Source: Mesorhizobium muleiense (GTDB lineage Bacteria; Pseudomonadota; Alphaproteobacteria; Rhizobiales; Rhizobiaceae). From it: a stretch of 64,000 nt of DNA. The position numbers were made by a program, and so were the translations under genes. Position 1 is the first letter of the stretch. Each line of letters opens with the position of its first letter. The stretch covers positions 1 through 64,000 of the forward strand of contig NZ_FNEE01000002.1 in NCBI RefSeq assembly GCF_900099905.1. The letters run 5' to 3'. Below are positions 42,541-49,708 of the stretch, in pieces. The notes under the pieces are model-generated. The model was not told the DNA's origin and did no database searches. It saw only the letters and a program-made list of their open reading frames with translations.

Positions 42541-43323
42541 TCAGGACTCGCCGCCGTAGACGTCGTACTTGAAGTACTTGTCGTTGATTTCCTTGTACTT
42601 TCCGTTGGCGCGGATGGCGTCGATCGCCTTATTGAACTGATTGACCAACGCGGTATCGCCCTTGCGTACCGCGATGCCGGCGCCCGGACCATGGATCTCG
42701 ATGTCGGGCGTGATCGCGCCGATCAGCTTGCAGCAGGCGCCGTCCGGCGTGGCAAGCCAGCCTTCGATGACAGTGATGTCGTCGTTGACCGCATCAACGC
42801 GGCCATTGGCGAGATCGAGCTGGTATTCCTGCGCGGTCGGGTACGGCTTGATTGTGCTGTCGGCATAAGTCTTGGTTGAATAATTGAAGTGGGTGGTGGA
42901 CGCCTGCACGCCGATCGTCTTGCCTGCCAGGTCCTCTTTGGTCACGCCTTTGATATCGCTGTCCTTGGGCGCGGCGATCGCCGGCGGCGTGTTGTAGTAT
43001 TTGTTGGTGAAGTCGACCTTCTCGGCACGCTCCGGCGTAATCGACATCGAGGCAACGATGGCGTCGAACTTGCCGGCCTGAAGCGCCGGGATGATGCCGT
43101 CCCAATCCTGCGCGACGAAAGTGCACGTCACCTTCATCTCGTTGCAAAGCGCCTTGGCGATATCGATGTCGAAGCCCACGAGCTGGCCATCAGCAGTCAG
43201 GTTGTTGAACGGCGGATAGGCTCCCTCCGAGCCGATCCTCAAGGTTTTCTCCTGAGCCTGGGCAACGCCCAATGTCAGCAGCGCCGCCGATGCGGCGAGC
43301 GCTATACGCAGTGCAGTACGCAT
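42541..43323 (-). CDS. Amino-acid ABC transporter substrate-binding protein (lysine/arginine/ornithine type)
   Basis: A 260-residue periplasmic binding protein with a signal peptide (MRTALRIALAASAALLTLGVAQAQ). The fold starts KTLRIGSEGAYPPFNNLTADGQLVGFDIDIAKALCNEM, then FVAQDWDGIIPALQAGKFDAIVASMSITPERAEKVDFTNKYY, the family 3 signature. The C-terminal lobe has GKTIGVQASTTHFNYSTKTY and GIAVRKGDTALVNQFNKAIDAIRANG. Relatives bind lysine, arginine, ornithine or octopine-type compounds. It is the first gene of the leftward transporter set; the ATPase subunit is missing locally. Confidence 0.92.
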   Translation of the reverse strand: MRTALRIALAASAALLTLGVAQAQEKTLRIGSEGAYPPFNNLTADGQLVGFDIDIAKALCNEMKVTCTFVAQDWDGIIPALQAGKFDAIVASMSITPERAEKVDFTNKYYNTPPAIAAPKDSDIKGVTKEDLAGKTIGVQASTTHFNYSTKTYADSTIKPYPTAQEYQLDLANGRVDAVNDDITVIEGWLATPDGACCKLIGAITPDIEIHGPGAGIAVRKGDTALVNQFNKAIDAIRANGKYKEINDKYFKYDVYGGES

Positions 43324-43557
43324 GGTAGTCCTCTCTGTATGTTCCCGGCCGTCGTTCTAAACGGCTCTGTGGGCGGTTCTGTTGACCGCCCGCTGGCGCG
43401 ATACTCCCATTCTTTCCCAAGAAAAAGCAACTGTAAAACCGTTGCTTGCGGGTTTCGCATTGCCGGACAATGCTGACGTTGCGGCAGGCAAACAACCGAG
43501 GAAAACAGGGGGGCAACGAGGAAACAGGGGGCGGCCGATGCTTCTTCGGCAGTACCC

Positions 43558-44067
43558 TCAGCGCGTCAAACCTGTCGCGCGCTCGATGAAGTCGGCTATC
43601 GATCTGGTGTCGTCGAGATCGAAGACAGGCAGGCTTTCGTCGGCTATGGCGAAGTCGGCGGCGATGGCGACGATCTGCGGATCATTTGCCGAAAGCGGTG
43701 CCCAGTCCTTGGCCTCCATCCGCCGCGTCTCGATCTTGCTGTGCGCCTCGCGCTTGTAGCCTTCGACCAGCACGATGTCGGCCGTGCCGAGCCGCGACAG
43801 GATCGCATCCAGCGTCGGCTCGTCCTCGCCGCGCAATTCGTGCATCAGCGCCCAGCGCCTGTCCGACACGATGGCGACTTCAGTGGCCCCGGCCTGCCTA
43901 TGGCGAAAACTGTCCGCCCCCGGTTTGTCGATGTCGAAGGCATGATGGGCGTGTTTTACCGTCGAGACTTTCCAGCCACGCCGGACGAGTTCGGCGACCA
44001 GCTTTTCGGTCAGTGTCGTCTTGCCGGAATTCTTCCAGCCGGTGATACCGAAGACGCGTCTCATCAT
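43558..44067 (-). CDS. mobB: Molybdopterin-guanine dinucleotide biosynthesis adaptor MobB
   Basis: A 169-residue P-loop GTP-binding protein. The N-terminal GITGWKNSGKTTLTEKLVAELVRRGWKVSTVKHAHHAFDIDKPGADSFRHRQAGA is the MobB signature. Further on, ADIVLVEGYKREAHSKIE supplies the Walker B-like acidic segment. MobB assists MobA in attaching GMP to molybdopterin. The neighbouring leftward genes are a DMT transporter and moaA, so this is a partial molybdenum cofactor locus. A 234-bp region free of genes separates it from the amino-acid transporter. Confidence 0.93.
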   Translation of the reverse strand: MMRRVFGITGWKNSGKTTLTEKLVAELVRRGWKVSTVKHAHHAFDIDKPGADSFRHRQAGATEVAIVSDRRWALMHELRGEDEPTLDAILSRLGTADIVLVEGYKREAHSKIETRRMEAKDWAPLSANDPQIVAIAADFAIADESLPVFDLDDTRSIADFIERATGLTR

Positions 44068-44128
44068 AGCTTCATGCTCTGCAACATACCCTCGACACGG
44101 ACAAGGTCACTCGTGGCGAACGGCAAGC

Positions 44129-45061
44129 CTATATGCCGTCCGGCGCCATATCAGGTCCAGCGCTTTCGGCGGCTGTCTTGCGCCGGCCGACGATCCGTTC
44201 GCGGTAAAGTGCGTAGAGGCCGGAGCCGACGATGACGCTGGCGCCGAGGATCATCGGCAGGTCGGGGACGTCGCCGAAGACGAACAGGCCAAGCAGGATC
44301 GACCAGAGCAGGGCCGTGTAGCGGAACGGCGCGATGAACGAGATGTCGCCCATCCGCATCGCCATGATGATGAACTGGTAACCGATGACCACGAGCACTG
44401 CCGCCAATGCCAGGAACGCCGTGCTTTCACCCGTCATCGGTGTCCACCCGCCCATTGGCAAAAGCAGCGCCGCGCCGAGCATTGTCATGGCGAGTGCCGT
44501 GGTGGTCGACACCAGCAATGTCGGAATGGCTTGCGGTATCCGCTTGGTGGCGAGGTCACGCACCGCACAACAGGCGACACAGGCCAGCGCCAGCAGCGAA
44601 TAGATGCTGAACCCCTCGAAGCCGGGCCGCACGATGATCAGCACGCCGGCAAAGCCGATGGCGATAGCCAGCCAGCGACGCCAGCCGACGCCTTCCTTGA
44701 ACACAAGTGCTGCGCCCATCGTCACCGCCAGCGGCAGCGCCTGCAGCACGGCCGAGACATTGGCAATCGGCAGATGGGCAAGGGCGATGAGAAACGACGC
44801 AGTAGCGCCGGCTTCGCCGATCACGCGTATCGCCACCATCGGCTGCAGCATCGAGCCGGGCAGGGCAAGCGCACCGCGTTGCCAGGCAAGCAGGCCTACG
44901 AAAAGCGAAGCGAAGGCGCCGCGGATCAGCATGACCTGCGCCATGTTCATGGATTCCGACGCGACTTTGGTGATCGCGTCGTTGAGGGTGAAACCACTCA
45001 TCGCCACCACCATGAACAGTGCACCGCGAAGATTTGGGGAAAAAAGCAAAGGCGTTACCAC
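44129..45061 (-). CDS. DMT superfamily (EamA) transporter
   Basis: A 310-residue membrane protein with ten hydrophobic helices in two EamA halves. Examples are GALFMVVAMSGFTLNDAITKVA, ASFLIALAHLPIANVSAVLQALPLAVTMGAALVF, WLAIAIGFAGVLIIVRPGF, and YTALLWSILLGLFVFGDVPDLPMILGASVIVGSGLYALYRE. Substrate unknown; such carriers export amino acids, purines or other metabolites. The start is GTG 45061 with GCAGGA upstream. The gene lies between moaA and mobB, but a link to molybdenum cofactor synthesis is not implied by the family. Confidence 0.87.
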   Translation of the reverse strand: MVTPLLFSPNLRGALFMVVAMSGFTLNDAITKVASESMNMAQVMLIRGAFASLFVGLLAWQRGALALPGSMLQPMVAIRVIGEAGATASFLIALAHLPIANVSAVLQALPLAVTMGAALVFKEGVGWRRWLAIAIGFAGVLIIVRPGFEGFSIYSLLALACVACCAVRDLATKRIPQAIPTLLVSTTTALAMTMLGAALLLPMGGWTPMTGESTAFLALAAVLVVIGYQFIIMAMRMGDISFIAPFRYTALLWSILLGLFVFGDVPDLPMILGASVIVGSGLYALYRERIVGRRKTAAESAGPDMAPDGI

Positions 45062-45196
45062 TGTGGTCCTGCATCAAGCCTCTACCAGCCGGCGGCAAGA
45101 CAGCAACGTCAAAGGGCTGGTCCACGGCCTTCGGCGGCTCGCTGCAACCTCCTCGCAACAGCGGCAGGATTTATTTCGGCGGTGCGACCAGGAAGA

Positions 45197-46192
45197 TCAG
45201 CCGCCGGTGACGCTCATGTGCCGCGATACCGACGGACGGTTGGTGCGGCGGTCGATGATGAAATCATGGCCCTTCGGCTTGCGGCCAATGGCTTCGTCGA
45301 TGGCGTCGGCGACCAGTTCGTTGCCTTCGGATGCACGCAACGGTGCGCGCAGGTCGGCGGCATCCTCCTGGCCGAGGCACATATAGAGCGTGCCGGTGCA
45401 GGTCAGCCGGACGCGGTTGCAGCTTTCGCAAAAATTATGCGTCATCGGCGTGATGAAGCCGAGCCTGCCACCGGTCTCGGCGACGTGGACGTAGCGGGCC
45501 GGGCCACCGGTCTTGTAGGGGATGTCGGTCAGCGTGAACTGCCGCTCGAGTGCTGCGCGCAGCAGCGACAGCGGCAGATACTGGTCGGTGCGGTCGGCGT
45601 CGATCTCGCCCATCGGCATGGTTTCGATGACAGTCAACTCCATGCCGCGGCCGTGCGCCCAGCGCAGCATCTCGGGCAGTTCGGCGTCATTGAAATCCTT
45701 CAGCGCCACCGCATTGAGCTTCACCTTCAGTCCCGCTGCCTGCGCGGCGTCGATGCCATCCATGACCTTGTCGAGATTGCCCCAGCGGGTAATCTGACGG
45801 AATTTTTCCGGGTCCAGCGTGTCCAGCGAGACGTTGATGCGCTTGACCCCGCAATCGGCGAGTTCAGCGGCAAAGCGCGAAAGCTGCGAGCCGTTGGTGG
45901 TCAGCGTCAATTCTTCCAGAGCGCCGCTTTCGAGATGACGCGAAATCTGACGCACAAGATGCATGATGTTCTTGCGCACCAGCGGCTCGCCGCCGGTAAG
46001 ACGCAGTTTCCTGACGCCCTTTTCGATGAAAACCGTGCATAGCCGGTCGAGTTCTTCCAGCGACAGCAAATCCTTCTTGGGAAGGAACGCCATGTCCTCG
46101 GCCATGCAATAGGTGCAGCGGAAGTCGCAGCGGTCGGTGACTGAAACGCGCAGATAGCTGATCGTGCGACCAAAAGGATCGATCATGTCCAT
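45197..46192 (-). CDS. moaA: GTP 3',8-cyclase MoaA
   Basis: A 331-residue radical SAM enzyme. The N-terminal 4Fe-4S cluster cysteines are at 22, 26 and 29 in [16 protein letters not shown]. The second cluster is in [21 protein letters not shown] near residue 265. [20 protein letters not shown] and [14 protein letters not shown] are conserved. The protein ends SVTGG, the C-terminal GG needed for activity. It converts GTP to 3',8-cH2GTP in the first step of molybdenum cofactor synthesis. It is followed leftwards by a transporter and mobB; moaC and moaB are absent from the window. Confidence 0.96.
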   Translation of the reverse strand: MDMIDPFGRTISYLRVSVTDRCDFRCTYCMAEDMAFLPKKDLLSLEELDRLCTVFIEKGVRKLRLTGGEPLVRKNIMHLVRQISRHLESGALEELTLTTNGSQLSRFAAELADCGVKRINVSLDTLDPEKFRQITRWGNLDKVMDGIDAAQAAGLKVKLNAVALKDFNDAELPEMLRWAHGRGMELTVIETMPMGEIDADRTDQYLPLSLLRAALERQFTLTDIPYKTGGPARYVHVAETGGRLGFITPMTHNFCESCNRVRLTCTGTLYMCLGQEDAADLRAPLRASEGNELVADAIDEAIGRKPKGHDFIIDRRTNRPSVSRHMSVTGG

Positions 46193-46367
46193 GCTGGTGC
46201 GTTTCCCGTGGTTGCGAACGGCATCGTTATATATGGCTATGTGATACGATCCAACCTGCCATTCAAGACAAGAAGTTTCGATCCTGGCAACATCGCGCCG
46301 ACAGATCGTGTCGGAAGTTTCGAAGCGGCCTTTTCCCGCTGCGCGAAGCGGCGTAGGGAAAGGACAG

Positions 46368-46391
46368 ATGATGCGGAACCTATCACCATGA
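46368..46391 (+). other. Seven-codon leader frame overlapping the DUF971 start
   Basis: AAAGGACAG is followed by ATGATGCGGAACCTATCACC and a TGA, giving MMRNLSP. The stop overlaps the start of the DUF971 gene as ATGA at 46388-46391. The ribosome binding site serves this leader much better than the gene itself, so termination-reinitiation could drive DUF971 translation. Purely sequence-based and unproven. Confidence 0.4.
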
Positions 46392-46741
46392 CGGCGCCGA
46401 AGGAACTCAGGGTCTCGAAGGACCGCAGGCTGCTAACCGTGACGTTCCCTGGCCATCAGCCGTTCGAGCTGCCGGCGGAGCTTTTGCGGGTGGCCTCGCC
46501 ATCCGCCGAAGTGCAGGGCCATTCGCCCGAACAGCGCGTGACCGTTCCCGGCAAGCGCAACGTTGCGATCCTGAAGATCGAACCGGTCGGCAACTATGCC
46601 GTCCGCATCACCTTCGACGATTTCCACGATACCGGCATCTTCACCTGGAACTACCTGCATACGCTGGGTCATGAGAAGGACGCACGCTGGGCCGCCTATC
46701 TTGCCGAGCTGGAAGAGAAGGGGCTAAGCCGCGATCGTTGA
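46388..46741 (+). CDS. DUF971 / gamma-butyrobetaine hydroxylase-like N-terminal domain protein
   Basis: A 117-residue protein consisting of one DUF971 (GBBH-like N-terminal) domain: [87 protein letters not shown]. Free-standing copies occur near Mrp/ApbC or molybdenum cofactor genes and are linked to Fe-S metabolism. It is divergent from moaA with 195 bp between. The start ATG 46388 overlaps the stop of a seven-codon leader frame with its own strong ribosome binding site. Confidence 0.88.
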   Translation: MTAPKELRVSKDRRLLTVTFPGHQPFELPAELLRVASPSAEVQGHSPEQRVTVPGKRNVAILKIEPVGNYAVRITFDDFHDTGIFTWNYLHTLGHEKDARWAAYLAELEEKGLSRDR

Positions 46742-46764
46742 ATGGTTCGGGCGGGACGCTCCGA

Positions 46765-47193
46765 TCAACGCAGGATCGCCAGTATTTCGCTGGTGTCGTA
46801 ATAAAACGGCGTGCCTTCGATCAGCCGGTCATCCTTGAAGCGCAAGACTTCGGCAAATGGCTGTTTGATGGTTGCACCATTGGCCCGCGATGTCAGCGCA
46901 AGTGTGCAGCTCATGAATACCATGTCATCGTTTTGGGCGGCCTGAAGGCTTTCCACGGTCACGTCGCTCCAGATTTCCCGCATCTTGCGAAAAAGGGCGC
47001 CAACGCCGTCGAGGCCATTCCAGTCGCCGGCATAGGGCAGGGACTGCGGCTCATGCACGACAACTTCCGCGTGAAACGCGCTGGCAAGGATATCGAGGCT
47101 CTCCGACCCTGATTGCAGGAAGCGCATCTCAGCCTCGAACATATTTTCGAGAAGTTTCAAGGCGGTACGTCGCCGATCGAAGGGTTTATCCAT
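46765..47193 (-). CDS. NTF2-like / SnoaL-fold nuclear transport factor 2 family protein
   Basis: A 142-residue single-domain protein. It opens RRRTALKLLENMFEAEMRFLQSGS, has FHAEVVVHEPQSLPYAGDWNGLDGVGALFRKMREIWSD and ends PFAEVLRFKDDRLIEGTPFYYDTSEILAIL, the SnoaL/ketosteroid isomerase-like fold with a polar cavity. Function unassigned; family members include isomerases, cyclases and non-enzymatic ligand-binding proteins. The gene converges with DUF971, 23 bp apart, and is divergent from the PPOX gene. Confidence 0.82.
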   Translation of the reverse strand: MDKPFDRRRTALKLLENMFEAEMRFLQSGSESLDILASAFHAEVVVHEPQSLPYAGDWNGLDGVGALFRKMREIWSDVTVESLQAAQNDDMVFMSCTLALTSRANGATIKQPFAEVLRFKDDRLIEGTPFYYDTSEILAILR

Positions 47194-47350
47194 TTTCCGT
47201 CTCCGTTTCAGGATCGTGCTATCAACGTGGCTTACCCCTTAATATTGGGGGGTCGACACCCGTTTCCAGACGGTCGAAATGAGGTGCAGCACGTGTCGTC
47301 AAGACGTCACGGAATTGGAGTAGCGGCTGCGGATGCTCGGAGGCGAAAAC

Positions 47351-47962
47351 ATGTCCGTCATCACCACGGTCGAACAGCTCGAAGCGCTCTATGGCCTGCC
47401 CGGCGAGACCTCGCTGGTCAAGGAACTCGACCATGTCATTCCCGAATACGCCGCCTTCATCGAGGCCTCGCCTTTTGCCGCGCTCGCGACCAGCGGGCCG
47501 GAAGGGCTGGATTGCTCGCCGCGCGGCGATCTCGCCGGCTTCGTCCGCATCCATGATCCGAAAACCCTGATGATGCCGGACCGGCGCGGCAACAACCGTG
47601 CCGATTCGCTAAAAAACATCATTCGCGATCCGCGCGTCGGCCTGTTGTTCCTGGTCCCAGGCTGCGGCACCACGCTGCGCGTCAACGGTCGCGCCCACAT
47701 CACCACGGATGCCGCGCTGTGTGCCTCGTTCAGTGTCGACGGCCGACCGGCGCGTTCGGTCACGGTCATCGATGTCGATTCGGTCTATTTCCAGTGCGCT
47801 CGCGCCGTCCATCGGTCGGAACTGTGGAACCCGGCGAGGCATGTCGACCCGAAGTCGCTGCCGACACCCGGAAAGATCCTGGAAATCACCAGCCGGAAAG
47901 GCATCGACGGCGAGGCTTACGACAGGGAATGGCCGGAGCGCGCGAAAAAGTCGATGTGGTGA
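47351..47962 (+). CDS. Pyridoxamine 5'-phosphate oxidase-fold FMN protein (MSMEG_1061-like)
   Basis: A 203-residue split-barrel flavoprotein. It has YAAFIEASPFAALATSGPEGLDCSPRGDLAGFVRIHDPKTLMMPDRRGNNRADSLKNIIRDPRVGLLFLVPG, the FMN-binding region of the group, and a C-terminal SRKGIDGEAYDREWPERA. Family members are F420/FMN-dependent oxidoreductases or heme-like binding proteins of unknown substrate. The start ATG 47351 has GGAGGC seven bases upstream. It converges with a MarR gene, 5 bp apart. Confidence 0.86.
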   Translation: MSVITTVEQLEALYGLPGETSLVKELDHVIPEYAAFIEASPFAALATSGPEGLDCSPRGDLAGFVRIHDPKTLMMPDRRGNNRADSLKNIIRDPRVGLLFLVPGCGTTLRVNGRAHITTDAALCASFSVDGRPARSVTVIDVDSVYFQCARAVHRSELWNPARHVDPKSLPTPGKILEITSRKGIDGEAYDREWPERAKKSMW

Positions 47963-47967
47963 GCGGG

Positions 47968-48420
47968 TCACGCCTCCTTGAGCACGTCGGCAATTTTGCG
48001 CATCTGCTCGCCGATCATGTCGCATTGCTCCGGCGTCGACTGGCTCATCGCTTTCTCGATCAGCGCCATATGAACCTTCAGCGCCTGCATCAGCAGTTCC
48101 GTGCCGGCTTCGGTCAGGGTCAGGCGCAGCACGCGCTTGTCCTTCTGATCGCCTTCGCGGCGCAGCAGGCCGCGTGTCTCGAGTTGCGGCAGCAGCATGG
48201 TGATGTTGGAACGGCCGACCAGCAGCCGGCGGGCGAGATCGTGCTGCGACATGCCGGGATGGCGGTAAAGATTCATCAGCACGTCGAGCTGCGCCGGCTT
48301 CAGGTCCAGCGGCGCAAGCTTCACTGCCAGCGTGCGCTCCAGGACATGGCAGGCGCGCGCCACCGCGACCCAGTTGCGAAAACGCGGGTTGTCCCAGGGC
48401 AGCTCTTGTTTAATGTTCAT
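47968..48420 (-). CDS. MarR family transcriptional regulator
   Basis: A 150-residue winged-helix regulator. The HTH is LDLKPAQLDVLMNLYRHPGMSQHDLARRLLVGRSNITMLLPQLETRGLLRREGDQKDKRVLRLTLTEAG, with the wing in KDKRVLRL. It is divergent from an alpha/beta hydrolase. Two copies of a GTTCA-N4-TGAAC palindrome sit over and just upstream of its start codon, which strongly suggests autorepression and repression of the hydrolase gene. The inducer is unknown. Confidence 0.92.
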   Translation of the reverse strand: MNIKQELPWDNPRFRNWVAVARACHVLERTLAVKLAPLDLKPAQLDVLMNLYRHPGMSQHDLARRLLVGRSNITMLLPQLETRGLLRREGDQKDKRVLRLTLTEAGTELLMQALKVHMALIEKAMSQSTPEQCDMIGEQMRKIADVLKEA

Positions 48421-48448
48421 GTTTGAACTATTATGTTCATGCTTGAAC
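48415..48448. promoter_or_regulatory. Two-site MarR operator between marR and the alpha/beta hydrolase gene
   Basis: GTTCATGTTTGAAC (48415-48428) and GTTCATGCTTGAAC (48435-48448) are two near-identical 14-bp palindromes (arms GTTCA/TGAAC) with centres 20 bp apart, about two helical turns. The first covers the MarR start codon at 48418-48420; the second ends 19 bp before the hydrolase start. Binding of two MarR dimers on one DNA face would repress both genes. Confidence 0.85.
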
Positions 48449-48467
48449 GAATGGATGGATCGCCACT

Positions 48468-49379
48468 ATGGCATCATTTGGATTGAAGGTCATCCGGGGC
48501 GTGTTTGCCGCCACCGAACATGTGGCTCCCCGCCTTACCGGGCGCGCGGCATTCGAACTGTTCTGCCGCACGCCGAACGCCAAAATTCTCAGCAACGGCG
48601 AGCGACGCGCCGTCGAACGCGCCGCCGGCTTCATGGCCGAGGCGCGCCATCATCGGCTGAAGACCAAAAACGGCTGCGTCATGGTGCATGAATTCAGGCC
48701 AGAGCCGGGCAGGCGGGCTGCCGGCACGGTGCTCGTCATCCATGGCTGGCGTTCGCGCACCGAATATATGCGCACGCTGATCGAAGCCTATCGTGACGCC
48801 GGTTACAAGGTTGTCTCGCTCGACCTGCCGGGCCACGGCCAATCGCAGGGCCGCCGGCTGACATTGGTCAGCGCTGTCGAGGCCGCTCGGCTGACCGGCG
48901 AGTGGTTCGGCCCGTTCGTGGCGGTCGTCGGCCATTCCTTCGGCGGCGCCGTCGCCGCCAATGCCGTCGCCGGTTCGGTCAAGGCCATTCCGCCGCTGCC
49001 GGCCGGGCGGCTGGTGCTGATCGCGGCGCCGAGCTCACTGCCTGCGATCTTCAACGATTTCAGCCGCATGCTCAGTGTCGGCCCACGCTCGCAGGCCGCC
49101 ATGGCCGACCGGGTCGAACGCATCGCCGGCCGACCGCTGCACGAATTCACCGGCGACCGTCAGCTTGCCGGCACGCCGGTGCCAACGCTGGTCATCCATG
49201 CGCCGGACGACCGCGAAGTGTCCGCCGACCATGCAAGGCTCTATGCCGGCGCCGGCGACCATGTGCGGCTGTACTGGGCCGACGGGCTCGGCCACCGCCG
49301 CATCCTCGCCGACAAGGGCGTGGTCGAGCGTGCGGTCGGCTTCGTTGCCGAACACCGGCAGCCGGTATCGCTGCATTAA
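48468..49379 (+). CDS. Alpha/beta hydrolase controlled by MarR
   Basis: A 303-residue cytoplasmic hydrolase with no signal peptide. The fold shows GTVLVIHGWRSRTEYMRTLIEAYRDAG, VVSLDLPGHGQSQGRRLTL, the nucleophile elbow VAVVGHSFGGAVAANAVAG (Ser in GHSFG), the acid in LVIHAPDDREVSADHARLYAGAG and the His in LGHRRILAD. Substrate unknown. It is divergent from marR across a double palindromic operator and so probably inducible by the regulator's ligand. No partner gene follows; a TetR-like remnant lies downstream on the other strand. Confidence 0.9.
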   Translation: MASFGLKVIRGVFAATEHVAPRLTGRAAFELFCRTPNAKILSNGERRAVERAAGFMAEARHHRLKTKNGCVMVHEFRPEPGRRAAGTVLVIHGWRSRTEYMRTLIEAYRDAGYKVVSLDLPGHGQSQGRRLTLVSAVEAARLTGEWFGPFVAVVGHSFGGAVAANAVAGSVKAIPPLPAGRLVLIAAPSSLPAIFNDFSRMLSVGPRSQAAMADRVERIAGRPLHEFTGDRQLAGTPVPTLVIHAPDDREVSADHARLYAGAGDHVRLYWADGLGHRRILADKGVVERAVGFVAEHRQPVSLH

Positions 49380-49572
49380 CACCGGCGGCTTCGACCTGCG
49401 TGCAGAGATTGAGCGCTTCGAGGAAGAGCGCTTCCTTGCAGCCGAATGCGTAGAGGCCGGGCGCGCTGATTCCCATCGCCGCGGCGGCGTCGCCTGACCC
49501 GAGCGCTATTTGCTGGAACCGGAGCGGAGCCAATTCGTTTCGGGTTGCCACCGTTGTGAAACTGTTCTGCAA
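49380..49572 (-). pseudogene. TetR/AcrR family regulator remnant
   Basis: A minus-strand fragment reads GDAAAAMGISAPGLYAFGCKEALFLEALNLCTQVEAAGV, which is the recognition-helix half of a TetR DNA-binding domain (typically GDVAAAMGISRPGLYARFGSKEALFLEAL). It has no helix-1 part upstream and its frame runs into the alpha/beta hydrolase 3' end rather than a ligand domain. The sequence around it does not supply the missing parts in another frame. It is best read as a decaying regulator gene in the 330-bp gap between the hydrolase and the L,D-transpeptidase. Confidence 0.65.
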
Positions 49573-49708
49573 CAGACCTTATGAAATTTATGAAAGCTTA
49601 ACGAAATCAGTATGAATCGGTGTAGTCGCGCCCTACATCCATGATGCGGTGGCGAGACCGTCAAGCGATGCGGAACGGGAGCCGGCTGCAGCCGGAGCGG
49701 GTGATTCC

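Noticed and set aside
44021..46042. 673-codon open frame antisense to the DMT transporter and moaA
   Set aside because: It has no recognisable domain, covers two well-supported minus-strand genes and is explained by GC-rich codon bias.
47234..47253. ACCCC...GGGGT inverted pair upstream of the PPOX gene
   Set aside because: Short arms with G/C runs that can arise by chance; no other support for an operator.
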